DNA of 64,000 bases from Rehmannia glutinosa (taxonomy: Eukaryota > Streptophyta > Magnoliopsida > Lamiales > Orobanchaceae): contig JABTTQ020002203.1 in the NCBI GenBank assembly GCA_016081115.2, positions 434,001 through 498,000 of the forward strand, given 5' to 3'. The position numbers and the translations under genes were made by a program. The notes beneath the pieces were generated by a model that made no database searches, was not told the DNA's origin, and saw only the letters and a program-made list of their open reading frames with translations. Shown piece by piece: positions 1 through 11,945 of the stretch. Positions within the stretch are counted from its first letter, which is position 1. Every line of letters starts with the position of its first letter.

Positions 1-1148
1 GGTTTACTACAACCGTTGAGAATTCGAGTGGAAATGGGAACATATAACGATGGACTTCGTGACGGATCAACCAAGACGACCGAGAAGGCCATGATGCTAT
101 TTGGGTAGTTGTAGACCGACTCACAAAATCGCACACTTTTTACCCATCAAGAAAACGATAGCTTGCGAAACTTGCAGACTTATATCCAGAAATCATTCGA
201 CCGCATGGAGTACCGGTCGATATAGTATCCAGAGACCGAGGTTTGTCTCAGATTTTGGAAGTGCTTACACGAGGGTGGGTACCTCACTAAGTTTCAAAGA
301 CAACAAAGACATCCACAAACCGATAGACGGTCGAGCGAACAATTCAAACCCTTGAAGATATGTTGCGAGCCCGCACTGGATTTTCAAGGAAGTTGGGATT
401 CGCACTTACCATTAGCCGAGTTCGCCTACAATAACAGCTTATCGAGGCCACGATTGGGATGGCACCCTACGAGGCATTGTATGGGCGAAAATGTAGATCC
501 CCACTACACTTGGGAGATCGATGACCAATGGACTCGAAAGAGAAACGAAAGTCGCCCTCGATTCCAAAGGTCGACTTAGTTCGGGAGGCCATGGAGAAGG
601 TCAAGCCGATCAAGGAGCGGATTCGCATACTCGCTGAGCCGCCAAAAGAGTTCGCGGACAAGAGAAGAAAGGATTTGGAATTTGAAGTCGGTGATGAAGT
701 ATTTCTCGGACTCTCACCACGGAAAGGATTGATTAATCCCGAAGAAAGGAGGCAAGTTGAGTCCGAGATATGTTGGACCTTACAAGATTTTACAGAGAAT
801 CGGGAAGTTAGCCTACGAGACTCGAGTTACCGGCAAAGACCATATGCGGGAATGCACGATGTATTCCATGTTTGAGACCGAGAAGTATCAACCGGATCCC
901 GAGCATATCATCACCGAGATACTCCTCCTCTAATGGAAAATCTATCCTACACCGAGAGGCCAACGGATCATCGATCGCCAGATCTGACGATTGCGTAAGA
1001 GAGAAATTCCGATGGTTAAAGTGGTGTGGCGAGAACCACAACCGAGACGAAGACGCAACATGGGAGATGGAAGAAGACATAAGGAATCAATATGCGAACT
1101 ATTACGAGAAGAGAATTTGGGGACCAAATTCTTTTAAGGAGGGGAGGA
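1..1148 (+). pseudogene. Ty3/gypsy pol remnant (integrase to C-terminus), Tekay/Del-like
   Basis: Translation in shifting frames gives the end of a plant gypsy polyprotein. At the left edge I read an integrase segment of the type 'EWKWEHITMDFVT', followed near 390-440 by 'LPLAEFAYNNS', near 660-720 by 'ADKRRKDLEFEVGDEVFL', near 845-875 by a 'VFHV' block, and near 1060-1100 by 'DATWEMEEDIRNQY'. This order is the integrase core, its C-terminal domain and the chromodomain-like tail of Tekay/Del-type elements. Reading frames change at least three times and stops are frequent, so it is a dead copy. It starts outside the window and leads directly into the 3' LTR. The family is known to integrate reverse-transcribed copies into the genome; no activity is expected here. 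Confidence 0.85.
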
Positions 1149-4100
1149 TGTGAAGCCCCGATTTTTCCGAAGCTATTAATTGATCCTTATTGTTGTTTAT
1201 ACATTTGATCGACTATTTTACCGTGTCATTTTGACGGGTAGTTAATAATAATATATACATTTTGTATTTTATTTTATTTTATTTAATTATTTGTGATCAT
1301 GATCTTATTTAATTCTATCCCTCATTTATGATCACTTGATTGATCATTATTATTATTTTTGTATTTATTAGTCACCTTAGAATATTAAGAGACTATTTAT
1401 TTTGGAGACTTTTACCTTATAGAATTAAGATTTTGATTTAGATTAAGTGATCATGAGACTTACAAGTGATCAAGGAAATCACTAAATATTTTGGAGATTG
1501 ATATATTTCATCTATTATCATCAAATTTGGGACAAAAAAAAATATATTGAATTACCATATTACCCTCATAGTGGACGGCCAACATGGTATTTTTGGGATA
1601 AAAATATCATCCAACTCTTGTACACCTACACCATATATTAGTCATCTTGTGTATAATTATATCATCAATTCAAACATTATACACATCATCTTATACACCA
1701 ATTCTTTATTACTATTTTTCCCAACTTATTCCATTCTTCCCAACATTCTCCTTATTCCTCTCAAATTCCAATTTTACCGACACTTTGACTTTCATTTTGT
1801 CTCCATGCAAGAGACAAATTACAAGACACAATTTGATCAAAATTTTCTCTCCCTCTCTCTCATACTACACGGCCATATGGCCTATTACACACAAAAAATT
1901 CATCTCATTTCATCTAACACATTTATCCTCTAACAAAAATCCTCCTCATTCTCTCTAAAAACTCCCAACTTCTCTCTATTCTTCCTTTCACCTTCTTCTT
2001 CTATACTTAGAAAAATTTTCAACATTTCCTCCCTTTTCTTCATAAAAATCGAACCATCATCATACAAGGTAAGAAATTTTAGCTTCAATCCATTTTTTGA
2101 TATCACATTGTTCATCTCTTCCACCTTCTTAACTTAAGTTTGAATTTGGTTTGGAGGTACATTTAGAAGAACTTGAAGATTTGAACTTGACAACATTTTG
2201 AAGAAGGACCTCAAGCTTGAAGAAGAAAATAGTAGAGAAAATTAGACTACAAGGTAAGAATTGTGTACTAGACCCCTTCTTTCCTACTATTCCTATTTTT
2301 TTCAAATTTTAACACCCCTTTTTCATTTTTGAGAAATAGGGGCTGACCTTAGGATATTTTGGAGTTGAGCCAAAATTTCCAATTTTTGAGCTTCAACTAG
2401 TCTCCAAACATCTACTACACAAGGTAAAGTGTAGTCCTTTTCGTTTCCTTATTTCCTTCTTTTTCTCCTTAATTTTTCTCTCATTTTTCTAACTCCAAAT
2501 TTTGATATTTTCTTGACTTAGGGGCTGACCTAAGAAGCCTCATCCAAAAATTGTGAAATTATCCTTTTATTTCACAATTTCCAAATTTAAGGTGGGTAGA
2601 AAATTATTTTTCCAACTTTTAGGTGTTTTGATTAAATGCATGTAGAAACTTTAATCATGAGCCTTGAGATATATATAATTATGTATTGCATGTCAATTTT
2701 ATATATCAAATCATGAAAATTCTCAAGAGTTGCTCAAAATTATTATTTATTGAATTTTAGGTGCATGCATGTACACTTTAATGCTTTAATTGATGAATTC
2801 TTGTATGTATTGGACATGCATGTGTATGATCTTTAAAATCTATGTTTTGGATGACTTATAACCTGGAAAAGTCGAGCATAATTGATTAAATTTCAATTTT
2901 GGACTTAAAAATGCAAAAATGGAAAGTTGGTGTACTAAATTGCAAGAAAATAAAAGTTTAAGGACTCCTCTGCAAATTTCGAAATTTGGGACTGTACTCA
3001 GGTTCAAAAATGACTTTTGGACATTTTAATAAAGTTTTAAGAGTTTTAAGATAAATAAAATCAACCTTTAAAAGCCCAAGGACTAGATTGTAAAATTTTG
3101 AAAGTTTAAGGGCTATTTTGCAATTTTTAAAACTGTACCAGACCTAAACTTTAAAAATTGAAATTTTTACTCTTACGTTACTGGGAATGACACATTTTAA
3201 AAGTATTCCAAAAATCCAAGTGGTTAGGGCTCGGAAAGTAATTTTTCTAAAATTGAGGGACTAATGTGTAAAATATTAAACTTGAGGACCCAAATGAAAT
3301 TTCCAGGACTTATGCAGCCCATGCACCTGGAAATACTAACTTAACTATAACTTAATTATATTTTGGACCCAAGGTTCAAATTACATAACAATTGGACCCC
3401 TAAAAGCCTTAAAGGCAATTATTTTTAAAATGGGACAAAAATGATATTTTCAAAAGTTGAAGGACCTACACATATTGCTTTTAAAAACTGTTTTTGTCCC
3501 AATAACCTACTAACCTTAGTGACATTTTCCAACTGGAATCACATTAAAATCCTTTCCGGTTTGTGAGTTCCGAATTTTTAAAACTTAAGGTCCGAATTGA
3601 CAATTTTTACAAATTTGGGGCCAATGTGAGATTTTTATAAAGACTCGACCTCAAAACTTTAAAAACCTGAATCTCTGGATAATTTGGAGAATTTATGAAC
3701 TGACCTCAAAATTTTTAAAGGTCGGGATATTTAATTACAATTTTCCTTTTATAAAGGACCTAACTCAAATTATTTTCTCTTTTACTAAAATATACCTGGA
3801 CTCTCTGACTTGGAGATTTAATTTAAGTATTTTACTTTCCAAAAAACCCCTGACTTATCGGATCAATTTGACCGATTAATACCCGATCGCGGAGCGACTT
3901 CCTCGCCTTGCGAATTGAATCTATAACGGGACTTATGTCCCACCCAATCTTTCAAGATATCGAAGGTTACTTATCCTTCCGATAATCATCTTCATCCAAA
4001 AAACTCCACCAACGCCATAATTGCCACTCATTGCCTGGTTGTTGCTGTAATTGTAATTACTTTCCGCCGAGTCAACTTGGTGTGTTGAGCTCACGATCGG

Positions 4101-4392
4101 AATGGATACGTCGGGGATGGGGAAGGCGGCAATTTGCTATTCCACTCTTCCGGCCCCATCGCCCTAATCCCATGGCGAGGGACGGAGTTTGTCCAAGGGA
4201 AGCGGGTCGTAGAAATGCAGGTATAATCATGATTATGACAGATCCGAGCCTCTTGACTCCATTGTGGATTTTGTCTTTGCCTACGGAGCGATAAGGTGCG
4301 GTCTTGGACCATCTTGACCGGGAGTTACAAGGAAGAACGAAGGAATCGTTATGCCCGATCCACAAGATTCCGGAGTTATCGTCCCGTTTTGG

Positions 4393-4520
4393 TTGGCGTT
4401 ATATTTCCGCACGCAACCGCTACCTGTTTTGCATTGGTTGGCGCTACAAACCGACGCAACCATTATTTGCCTTGCATAGGATTGGCGTTACACTTCCGCA
4501 CGCAATCCTACCTGTCTTGA
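4393..4520 (+). repeat. three imperfect 44-45-bp tandem repeats in the gypsy LTR
   Basis: Units start at about 4393, 4438 and 4482, each opening with TTGGCG(T/C)TA and containing a CGCACGCAA/CGACGCAA core followed by a pyrimidine-rich end. They sit 40-170 bp upstream of the TATA-like box at 4564, where LTR enhancer repeats are often found. Confidence 0.6.
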
Positions 4521-4563
4521 CCGATTCACATAGTGCTGTGTGACCATGAATTTTCTTGAATCG

Positions 4564-4570
4564 TATAAAT
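4564..4570 (+). promoter_or_regulatory. putative LTR TATA box
   Basis: TATAAAT followed by ATACTATTGTATT lies in the right part of the gypsy LTR, a position consistent with the U3/R boundary. No transcript evidence is available. Confidence 0.4.
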
Positions 4571-5112
4571 ATACTATTGTATTATTTTATCACGACGCTT
4601 GTGAACTATGTGTGAAATCATGCATCATACTCACGCGCGTTTTCATATAACTGTTTTCTCACATTAACTATATTGCGCCACACTCGCATTACGATCACCC
4701 CATCCATCGAGATTTTTGTCTCATCCCCACCGTTTTCTAAACTTAGATGAGGATTTCGTTGGACATCCGAACAAGCTCTGGATTGAGACCTTGTACTACG
4801 CTTTTGTTGGATTTATCGCTTCTTGTTGTTGATTGGACTCTTTTCTTATGTTGTTGTCGGACTTTTGTATTTCATTCCATTCGGTTTGTAATTGAGGGCG
4901 TATGACCCTTTGACTTTAAGTTGCTACTTTGTTGATTTTCGGGTTGTAATTTGGATGACGGATTGTAGACTTTAAGTAGTAACTTGTATATGTTATTTAT
5001 TTCACGCTATTTAGACTCTGTCTTATTGGGTTCTCATTGGTATTTGTCTGGACTGTTGGTTCATTGGTATTTAAGTTGTGGATCGTCGTCGTGTCCCGTT
5101 TGGGGCGTGACA

Positions 5113-5737
5113 ACTTAATTTTCAAAGCTACGTTCAAAGTGGGGTTTGTTTTTCTAAACTTTATTGTCCTTGTTAAATGCTTAGATTATTTTGCATGAAT
5201 ATGTAGTACGATTGCTTAGGCTTAGTGCCCCATGAGCCGAGGGACTCAAGAGGTCCGGTCGATGTATCCCTCAGTGGAACCTGCAGTGCTACCCATGTCT
5301 ATGTCTACGATTTTTCAAAAGATCTATGTTATGTCCTATTGGATTGTATTTGCATGCCTATGTGAGATATCTGTGTATTTAGCTTGGACAATTTATACTC
5401 CACTGAGCTGTGTCGCTCACCCCACATATAAAAAACTTTTTAGGTGAAGGAGATGGCGCTGGCTAAGAGCGGTGGGTATGAAAAGGCCTATGGATTTATT
5501 TACGAATGTTTAGTTTTAAAAAAAATGTTGAACTATTTACTTCTTTTTAAATTGTTAGTTAATTTCCAGTTTATTTGAAATTGATAGAATCAGACGATAG
5601 TTAGAATTTTATTTATGAAATATTTTTGCTTTCGCTACAATTGACTCAGTTTAATATTATTTTATTCATGTTCCTTTTCATCGTTAAAGTTTGGATTATG
5701 CTTGTGTATTTTATTAAAGAAATTCTAGGGCGTTATA
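5113..5737 (+). mobile_element. right-end fragment of a second gypsy-type LTR
   Basis: This block has the features of the 3' part of another plant gypsy LTR: a 'gggactcaagaggtccg' segment, 'gctgtgtcgctcacccc' near 5408, 'aggtgaaggagatggcgctgg' near 5442, and the terminus GAAATTCTAGGGCGTTATA at 5719-5737, the inverted form of a TATAACGCCC start. It differs from the LTR that ends at 5112 and carries its own LTR-like functional region, so it is better read as a different LTR than as an extension. It adjoins the kinase exon exactly at 5737/5738. Confidence 0.55.
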
Positions 5738-6676
5738 CTTAGAGATGCCATCACTTCTTCGTATTTGAATGTCCAATGGATTGAGCTCATACTCTGGAAC
5801 TTCACGAGGATTTGCTACTGTCATTGGAGTCTTTTCGGTTTTCTAGGAACATGACATAAACTTCTATGAGTGTCCAAAGAAAAAGAAGCTACCCACACTA
5901 AGTAATATTCGCACTTACCGGAACTTTAGCCCCACAAGCCTTCAAAATGTAGTAAACATCAATGTTTCCATAATACTGGGTATCAGCAGCAGCCTGTCAG
6001 GATCATGAAATCTATCAAATTAGTATCAAACCTGTCTTTTCAAATTCAACAACGACGAGAGCGTAATATATGAAGTTCTATAAGTCCCGAGAGTAACATC
6101 GGAAGCATCCAACACAACAGCAAAGCAACATCAACAATGTTTGAATATCATGGACTAGTTGAGCAGCCCTACAAGCGAGACTCTCTGCTCAATGCACTTT
6201 ACAGCTTTATGAACACTCCTCCAATAGAAAAAGGCATTACTACTTAATTAGCTTATCATAATTATATTACACGAAAAACCTAAACACATGAACCTATTTT
6301 GTGTAGAATAACATGCCCAAAAAACACAATAACTAGAATCGAAAACAAACTATGCCAAGTACAAATGCCATGAACACATGATCAAAAAAATGAAACAATA
6401 TAACCCCATAATCAACTTCTTGACAAATCCTAATTAACATCATCCAGAATCAAGCCATTTTCCACAAAACTATGTCCAATAACATATACAACAAACAAAA
6501 AGCACAATCCAATGAATAAACAAAAAAGAAACCAATCAAAAAAAAAAGCATCAATATTAGCCCTTCTACTCAACAAAAGCTTGACAACATCCACATGCCC
6601 ATCACATGTTGCAGTATGCAAACAGTCCTTGAAATGCTTGAAATTAGCACCCTCGTCAACTTCATAGACATCACAA
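5738..6676 (-). pseudogene. remnant of an ankyrin-repeat Raf-like kinase (integrin-linked kinase / VIK type)
   Basis: Three exon-like blocks on the minus strand match plant ILK/VIK kinases in order. Block 1 (about 6545-6676) encodes an ankyrin repeat ending GHVDVVKLLLSRRANIDA. Block 2 (5919-5993, 75 nt) encodes AAADTQYYGNIDVYYILK through GAKVP. Block 3 (5738-5842, 105 nt, 35 codons) encodes KTPMTVANPREVPEYELNP and the start of the kinase domain (SDGISK). Blocks 2 and 3 have proper AG/GTAAGT splice borders and join in frame. The ankyrin block lacks a donor site: it runs into poly-T, so its end is lost. The kinase catalytic domain is missing because block 3 ends abruptly at the LTR fragment at 5737. 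In plants this family is cytoplasmic or membrane-associated and signals in stress and hormone responses; this copy cannot make such a kinase. Family recognition is from memory of the motifs. Confidence 0.72.
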
Positions 6677-7240
6677 CTGCAAACCCAAAACCAAGAATTA
6701 CTTGAAATGCATAATTGAAACTGAAACGATTTTACAGATATAACATTTCAAATGATCCTGAATATATTGTTTATGGATTCTCGGTCTCTCGGATGAGCAA
6801 TATCATCAAAAACCAAACATATTAACCTTACAACAATGTGTATAAGATAAGTTTGAATACCCATTCATACCTGTGCCAATTTAAACAAAATTGGAGATTA
6901 ACAAAACACTAAAATGATGGTCAAATTCAGAGATTAACAAAACACTAAAATAAAATACACCATCGATTCATTTCACCTATTTTATATTTGTTTCCTTATA
7001 TCTAGTGCATATTCGTTCTTTGTGTTTCTCAGTTGCTAATCTGTAAATCCAGTAAACCTACGCAAGCACAAAATAAATTACACTAACATTTAAAACCCTA
7101 GCTATTTGACAAATGTATTCTATTTCATACTTGTAGATACTGACCAAAGAGAGGATGTGAGCAACAATGAGAATGGCGACCACGAGAGGTACGAGCTCAA
7201 AAAACCATGGTCGAATCGACACTTATAAGGGATTCGCCAT
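6677..7240. other. non-coding gap between kinase remnant and copia element
   Basis: AT-rich sequence upstream of the kinase remnant. A frame open on the minus strand near 7120-7237 (WRIPYKCRFDHGF) has no match I recognise. It may hold intron or 5' sequence of the kinase gene, which the copia insertion separated from 12134 onward. Confidence 0.4.
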
Positions 7241-7474
7241 TGTAAATTTAGTGAAAACTGAATAAAAGCAAAATATTCGAATGAGCTAGCTGCAAGCTCT
7301 GCATGTTTCTGTTATTGATATTCCAAAAGTTACAGCAACAGTATGAATGTCCCAGATATTTATAGGCTAGGAAAGCAAGCAACTAATCATCTAATTAGCC
7401 AACTAAACAATGTAATCAGTTAACTAAAAGGGTATAAAGGTAAAAGCAACAAAATATAACCAACTAATCCAACA
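7241..7474 (-). repeat. 3' LTR of the 4.9-kb copia element (234 bp)
   Basis: It matches the other LTR closely but is 45 bp longer because the other copy lost one segment. The polypurine tract lies at 7475-7483 in plus coordinates. Substitutions between the two LTRs are few, indicating a moderately recent insertion. Confidence 0.9.
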
Positions 7475-7481
7475 TCCCCTC

Positions 7482-10400
7482 TCAAGTTGGCACATGGTGA
7501 AAGTCGACCATGCCCAACTTGGACACCAAAATCTGGAAAGCACCAACACCAAGAACTTTTGTGAAGAGATCAGCAAGTTGTTGAGAAGAGCCAACTTTGG
7601 AAGGAAGAATAAGACTAGCCTTATACTGATTGCGGACCACATGGCAATCGATCTCCAAGTGTTTGGTATGCTCATGAAAGATAGGATTTGCAATGATATG
7701 GAGGGCAGCCTGGTTCTCATAGTAAAGAGGAATAGGAGTAGGAACGGGCAAATGAAAATCAGCAGCAAAAAAAGTGAGCCATTGAACCTTAGAAACAGCA
7801 GCACTTAGTGCCCTGTACTCAGCCTCAGCTGAGGATTTGGACACCGTATTTTGCTTCTTAGCCTTCCAGGAAACAAGACAAGACCCAAGAAAAACACAGT
7901 AACCTGTTATAGATCTGCGTGTATGAGGACAAATGGCCCAATCGGCATCACTGTAGGCCTTAAAAGCAAGAGGATTGTCACCAGCATAAAACAATCCTTT
8001 TGAGGGGCATCCTTTTAAGTATCTGAGAAGATGTGCAGCAGCATCCCAATGAGGGGTACAAGGAGAACTAACAAATTGACTAAGTTGCTAAACACAAAAT
8101 GTGATGTCAGGTCTAGTCAAATTCAGATACAAAAGCCTCCCCACCAAACTTCGATATTTGTCAGGATCAGCCAAATGAGAACTAGAGTCAGAGGTTAATC
8201 TTAGCCCCAAAGGAAAATGGAGTAGAAGCAGGCTTGCAATCTAGTAATCCAACATCATCCAAAATATCAAGAATATATTTTCTCTGGTTCAAATAGATAC
8301 CCTAAGAAGTCCTAGCCAGCTCCAAACCAAGAAAATATTGAACCAATCCCAAGTCTTTGATGGTGAACAAAGCATCAAGATGTTGTTTGACAGCAAGAAT
8401 CTCACCAATATCAGAACCAGTTACAAGAACATCATCAACATAAACTAGGAGAAATAGAGAAGAGGTTGCTGAATGTTTTGTGAAGAGACAATGATCATGC
8501 ATAGATTGAGTGAACCCATAATCCAACAATTTACCACAAAATTATGTATTCCACTACCTAGAGGCTTGTTTGAGCCCATACAAACTCATTTTGAGATGGC
8601 AAACTTGCCCAGGTTTTGCCTTCAGATAACCTGCTGGGGGAGACATGAAAAATTATTCATCTAAATAGCCATGAAGAAAGGCATTGTTGATGTCTAACCG
8701 ATGTAGTTCCCAACCCTTGATGGTAGCCATAGCTATAAGCATTCTCACAGTTACAAGCTTGGCAACAGGGGAAAGACTATCCTGATAATCAATCCCATAT
8801 ACCTGATGATACCCCTTGGCAACAAGCCTTGCCTTATATCTATCAATAGTGCCATCAGGATTCATTTTGATTCTATAAACCCACTTACATCCAATAGGTT
8901 TCTTACCCTCAGGCAAATCAGTCAACACCCATGTGTTATTTTTCTCCAAAGCATCCAACTCCTTGTTCATAGCCTCTACCCAATGAGGGTTGCCACTTGC
9001 TCCAGAATAAGTGGATGGTTCATGCATATTAGTTACATTGGCCAGAAAAGAAACATAGTGCTGAGGAATGTGAGGTGCAATGACAAAGGGAAAAGTGTGA
9101 ATGGGTTACTTTAAGTGATAATAACCTAAAGAGGATGTTGTGGGAGTGTAGGCAGGCATATTGGCATCACTGTGATAAGCCACATAGTCTGCAAACCTAG
9201 CAGGCTTGGAAGGGTTTATGTGCCGCTTCCTGAGAGCTATATGAAGGTCTAAGGTGGAAGAATTTGGAGGAATAGGCTGTGACAAATAATCAGTGGAAGG
9301 ATCTAAGGAAAAAGGAACAATGCTTGGAAGAGGAGTAGGGACAGAACTGGAGGAATGATAGGAAGGAAACTCATCCTCTATAAAGAAAACTTCCATTGTG
9401 ACCAAGAACCTTTTAGTATTGGGATCAAAAAGCTTGTAACCCCTTTTTCCAAGTTCATAACCAATGAAGATGCATTTAGTAGCACGAGGATCAAATTTGT
9501 GTTTATGAGCAGAGATATTTGTGGCAAAAGCTGCATAACCAAATGGTTTTAAGAGTGTGTAATCACGAAACTTGTTAAAAAGAACTTCATATGGAGATTT
9601 CCAATTGAGAATGGAGCTGGGGAGCCTATTTATGAGATAAGTAGCAGTAAGAAGGGCGAAAGGCCAAAAATCAATGGGAAATTTAGAGTGAAAAAGGAGA
9701 GCCCTAACTGCATCCCAGAGATGTCTATGCTTTCTTTCAACTAACCCGTTTTGTTGAAGTGTATAGGCACAAGACTTATGATGCACAATACCATAGGAAT
9801 CAAAAAGCTTTTTGCAGAAATTATTGATGAATTCAGTCTCATTATCTGTTCTAATCACTTTAATGTGTCTGTTAAACTGGGTGAATATCATTTGAATGAA
9901 TTTTTGAAGAAGAGAAGGTACTAGACTTTTGTGTGTCACAAGGTACGTCCAAGTGATTTTGCTATAATCATCCACAAGAGTAAGCAAATAGGGAGTATGA
10001 CAAAATAAGGTCCCAGAATGAAATGGTCCCCATACAACAACATGTACAAGATCAAACAATCCATGTGAAATAGAAGAACTGGAAGAAAAAGGCAGTCAAT
10101 GATGTTTAGAAGTGTGGCAAACATTACATTGCTTCACCAATTGTTCACAAGACTTAGTACAATGAGTTTTCAGGAAAGGAAGATGTTCAAGTATACCAAA
10201 AGAAGCATGTCCTAATCTATTGTGCCAAGACAACAACACATTATTACAGGAAATAAAAGGCATGGAAAAGCAAGAAGAACCATCAGGTTGCCCACTATGT
10301 AGCAGATACAGCCTGTCAACAGCCTTTCTAACTCCCAAGATGGTGTTAGTCTTCAGGTCCTGGAAAATACAATATAATGCATATGAAGAAAAGTGCATTT

Positions 10401-11114
10401 CCAATGTGAGTTTTGAGTAAGCTGGGCAACAGATAACAGGTCATATTTGAAAGAGGGAACAAAAAGAACATCTCTAAGAGTGAGGTGACCAGAAAGTGTG
10501 ACTTCACCAGCATGAGTGACTGATTTAGAAGATCCATCAAGAAGATAAACAGTCACTGGCTGAGAAATGAGTGTAAGCTTAGAGAGTAAAGATGGATTGG
10601 TGTACATGTGTCTATTGGCCCATGTATCTAATATCCAAGTATCATCACTTAATTCAGCAAATGAACTTAAGGCAAAATGAGGATTAGGTGTACTTGTATA
10701 GCCAACAAGGTGTGAAAAATTTTCATTGCTTTCAACAGGATTAGTAAGCTGCAAGTGTGACATATATTTGGCAAGCTCCTGTTGAATGATACCAGCAATG
10801 TCTGCAGATTGAGCTGATTTAGGTTGTGCATTGGTCAACTTCTCAGCTGAGTGGTCCACTTCAACAAAATTTGCTGTGGATTGACCGCGCTGCTCTCTAG
10901 GTTTCTTATACCAGTCAGAGAAGCCATGAATGTAGAAGCAATCTTTCATCAGGTGTCCATTGCCTTGAGAGTGCGAGCACACTAATTTTTCCCTCTCCTC
11001 TCTAGTGAGCCTCCTGTTAAAACCTCCTCTACCTCTACCTTGTTGCCAATTCGAACCAGTGTTCCCAGATCTACCACCAATGCCTCTAGATCCTGAGTTT
11101 GTGTTGGCCAACAT
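7482..11114 (-). pseudogene. copia pol: zinc knuckle, protease, integrase, RT, RNase H (disabled)
   Basis: Domains in order on the minus strand: zinc-knuckle region near 10980-10920, where the second Cys is replaced (CSHS); protease with DTWA in place of the usual DTGA near 10620; GAG-pre-integrase near 10300-10100; integrase near 10059-9550, with HVVVWGPF where the first catalytic Asp is expected, RTDNETEF and VERKHRH; RT near 9027-8302, with WVLTDLPEGKKPIGCKWVY and the active-site YVDD near 8430; RNase H 7994-7482, with AYSDADWA, SSAEAEYRAL and LADLFTKVLG. Several frameshifts separate the parts. The substituted protease and integrase residues show that it would be dead even with the frame mended. 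Confidence 0.92.
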
Positions 11115-11159
11115 AGCTGCACCTTCAAGTCCATCTGGAAAGGCTTGATTTACTGCTCT

Positions 11160-11945
11160 CTATTTTTCAATTCGCAATATCATTGAATAGGCCTTGTTAA
11201 CATCCGGTAATGGATCCATCATGAGCAATTGACTTCTAGCCTGATCGAAAGTCTCATTAAGCCCCATTAAAAACTGCATTAGCTTCACATTTGCATCATT
11301 TTCGACAATATGCTTAAGAGCAGTGCAAGTACAGAGAGGAATAGGTGTTAGACTATTAAATTCATCCCATAATCGCTTCAATCTAGTGAAATAAACCATT
11401 ACAGAGGTTTGTCCCTGACTGATACTACTAATCTCACGCTGTAGTTGATATAATTGAGGTCTATTACATTGGCCAAATCTCTGTGCCAATTCATCCCAAA
11501 GCTCCTTAGCAGTGTCAACGTATAGAGAAACATCAACAATATCCTTCGAAATCGAGTTCAACAACCAGCAAGTAACCATAAAATCAACGCGTTTCCATAG
11601 CTTAAATTTAGGCGAATTTACCTCTGGAGCAGCAATTTTGCCATCAATGAATCCTAGTTTTGTTTTGGCACCAAGCGCAATTATCATAGATCGACGCCAT
11701 GGCAGGTAGTTATTGTCGTTAAGTTGATTTGTGACCAAAATAACGCCTGGATGATCTGAACCAAGCAATTGAAGAGGATCTTCCTCCTTTGCCTCCTCCT
11801 TTTCTGTAATTTGATTTGCGAAAACTCTCGCACTCAATTCATCGGAGTTTTTGTCATCTTCATTTTTTGTTAAACCGGAAGTGTGAGGACCACGCCGTCC
11901 GGCCACCATCACGTCCCAAGATGGAAATTCCGCTCTGTATACCAT
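11160..11945 (-). pseudogene. copia gag (UBN2/Retrotran_gag type)
   Basis: A 261-residue frame with NDNNYLPWRRSMIIALGAKT, ELWDELAQRFG and LQREISSISQG, the pattern of plant copia capsid proteins. The first ATG of the frame overlaps the primer-binding site, so the likely start is the later Met in VMVAGRRGP. The frame ends at a TAG at 11160-11162. The zinc-knuckle and protease region continues in the same frame after it, so one nonsense change (probably CAG to TAG) splits gag from pol. Capsid assembles cytoplasmic particles in the living family. Confidence 0.85.

Larger units (their letters stand above)
1149..5112 (+). mobile_element. 3' LTR of the gypsy element (about 4.0 kb)
   Basis: A purine-rich tract (aaggaggggagga) just before 1149 is the expected polypurine tract. 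The LTR begins TGTGAAGCCCC and ends GGGGCGTGACA at 5112, an imperfect terminal inverted repeat. The length is normal for Tekay/Del LTRs. A TATA-like TATAAAT lies at 4564-4570 and a region typical of the LTR 3' part ('tctcatcccc', 'acttagatgagg') lies at 4718-4752. The interior is mostly non-coding AT-rich sequence; small ORFs there have no support. The 5' partner LTR lies outside the window, so boundaries rest on the termini only. Confidence 0.7.

Noticed and set aside
1547..2124. Several overlapping ORFs of 60-130 codons on both strands
   Set aside because: They lie inside the gypsy LTR, have low-complexity composition and no recognisable motif.
4031..4543. Cluster of ORFs on both strands
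   Set aside because: Same region as the tandem repeats of the LTR; the openness comes from higher GC, not from coding selection.
7494..7808. Plus-strand ORFs opposite the copia RNase H and RT (also 8806-9114 and 10220-10420)
   Set aside because: They are antisense shadows of clearly recognised minus-strand pol domains.
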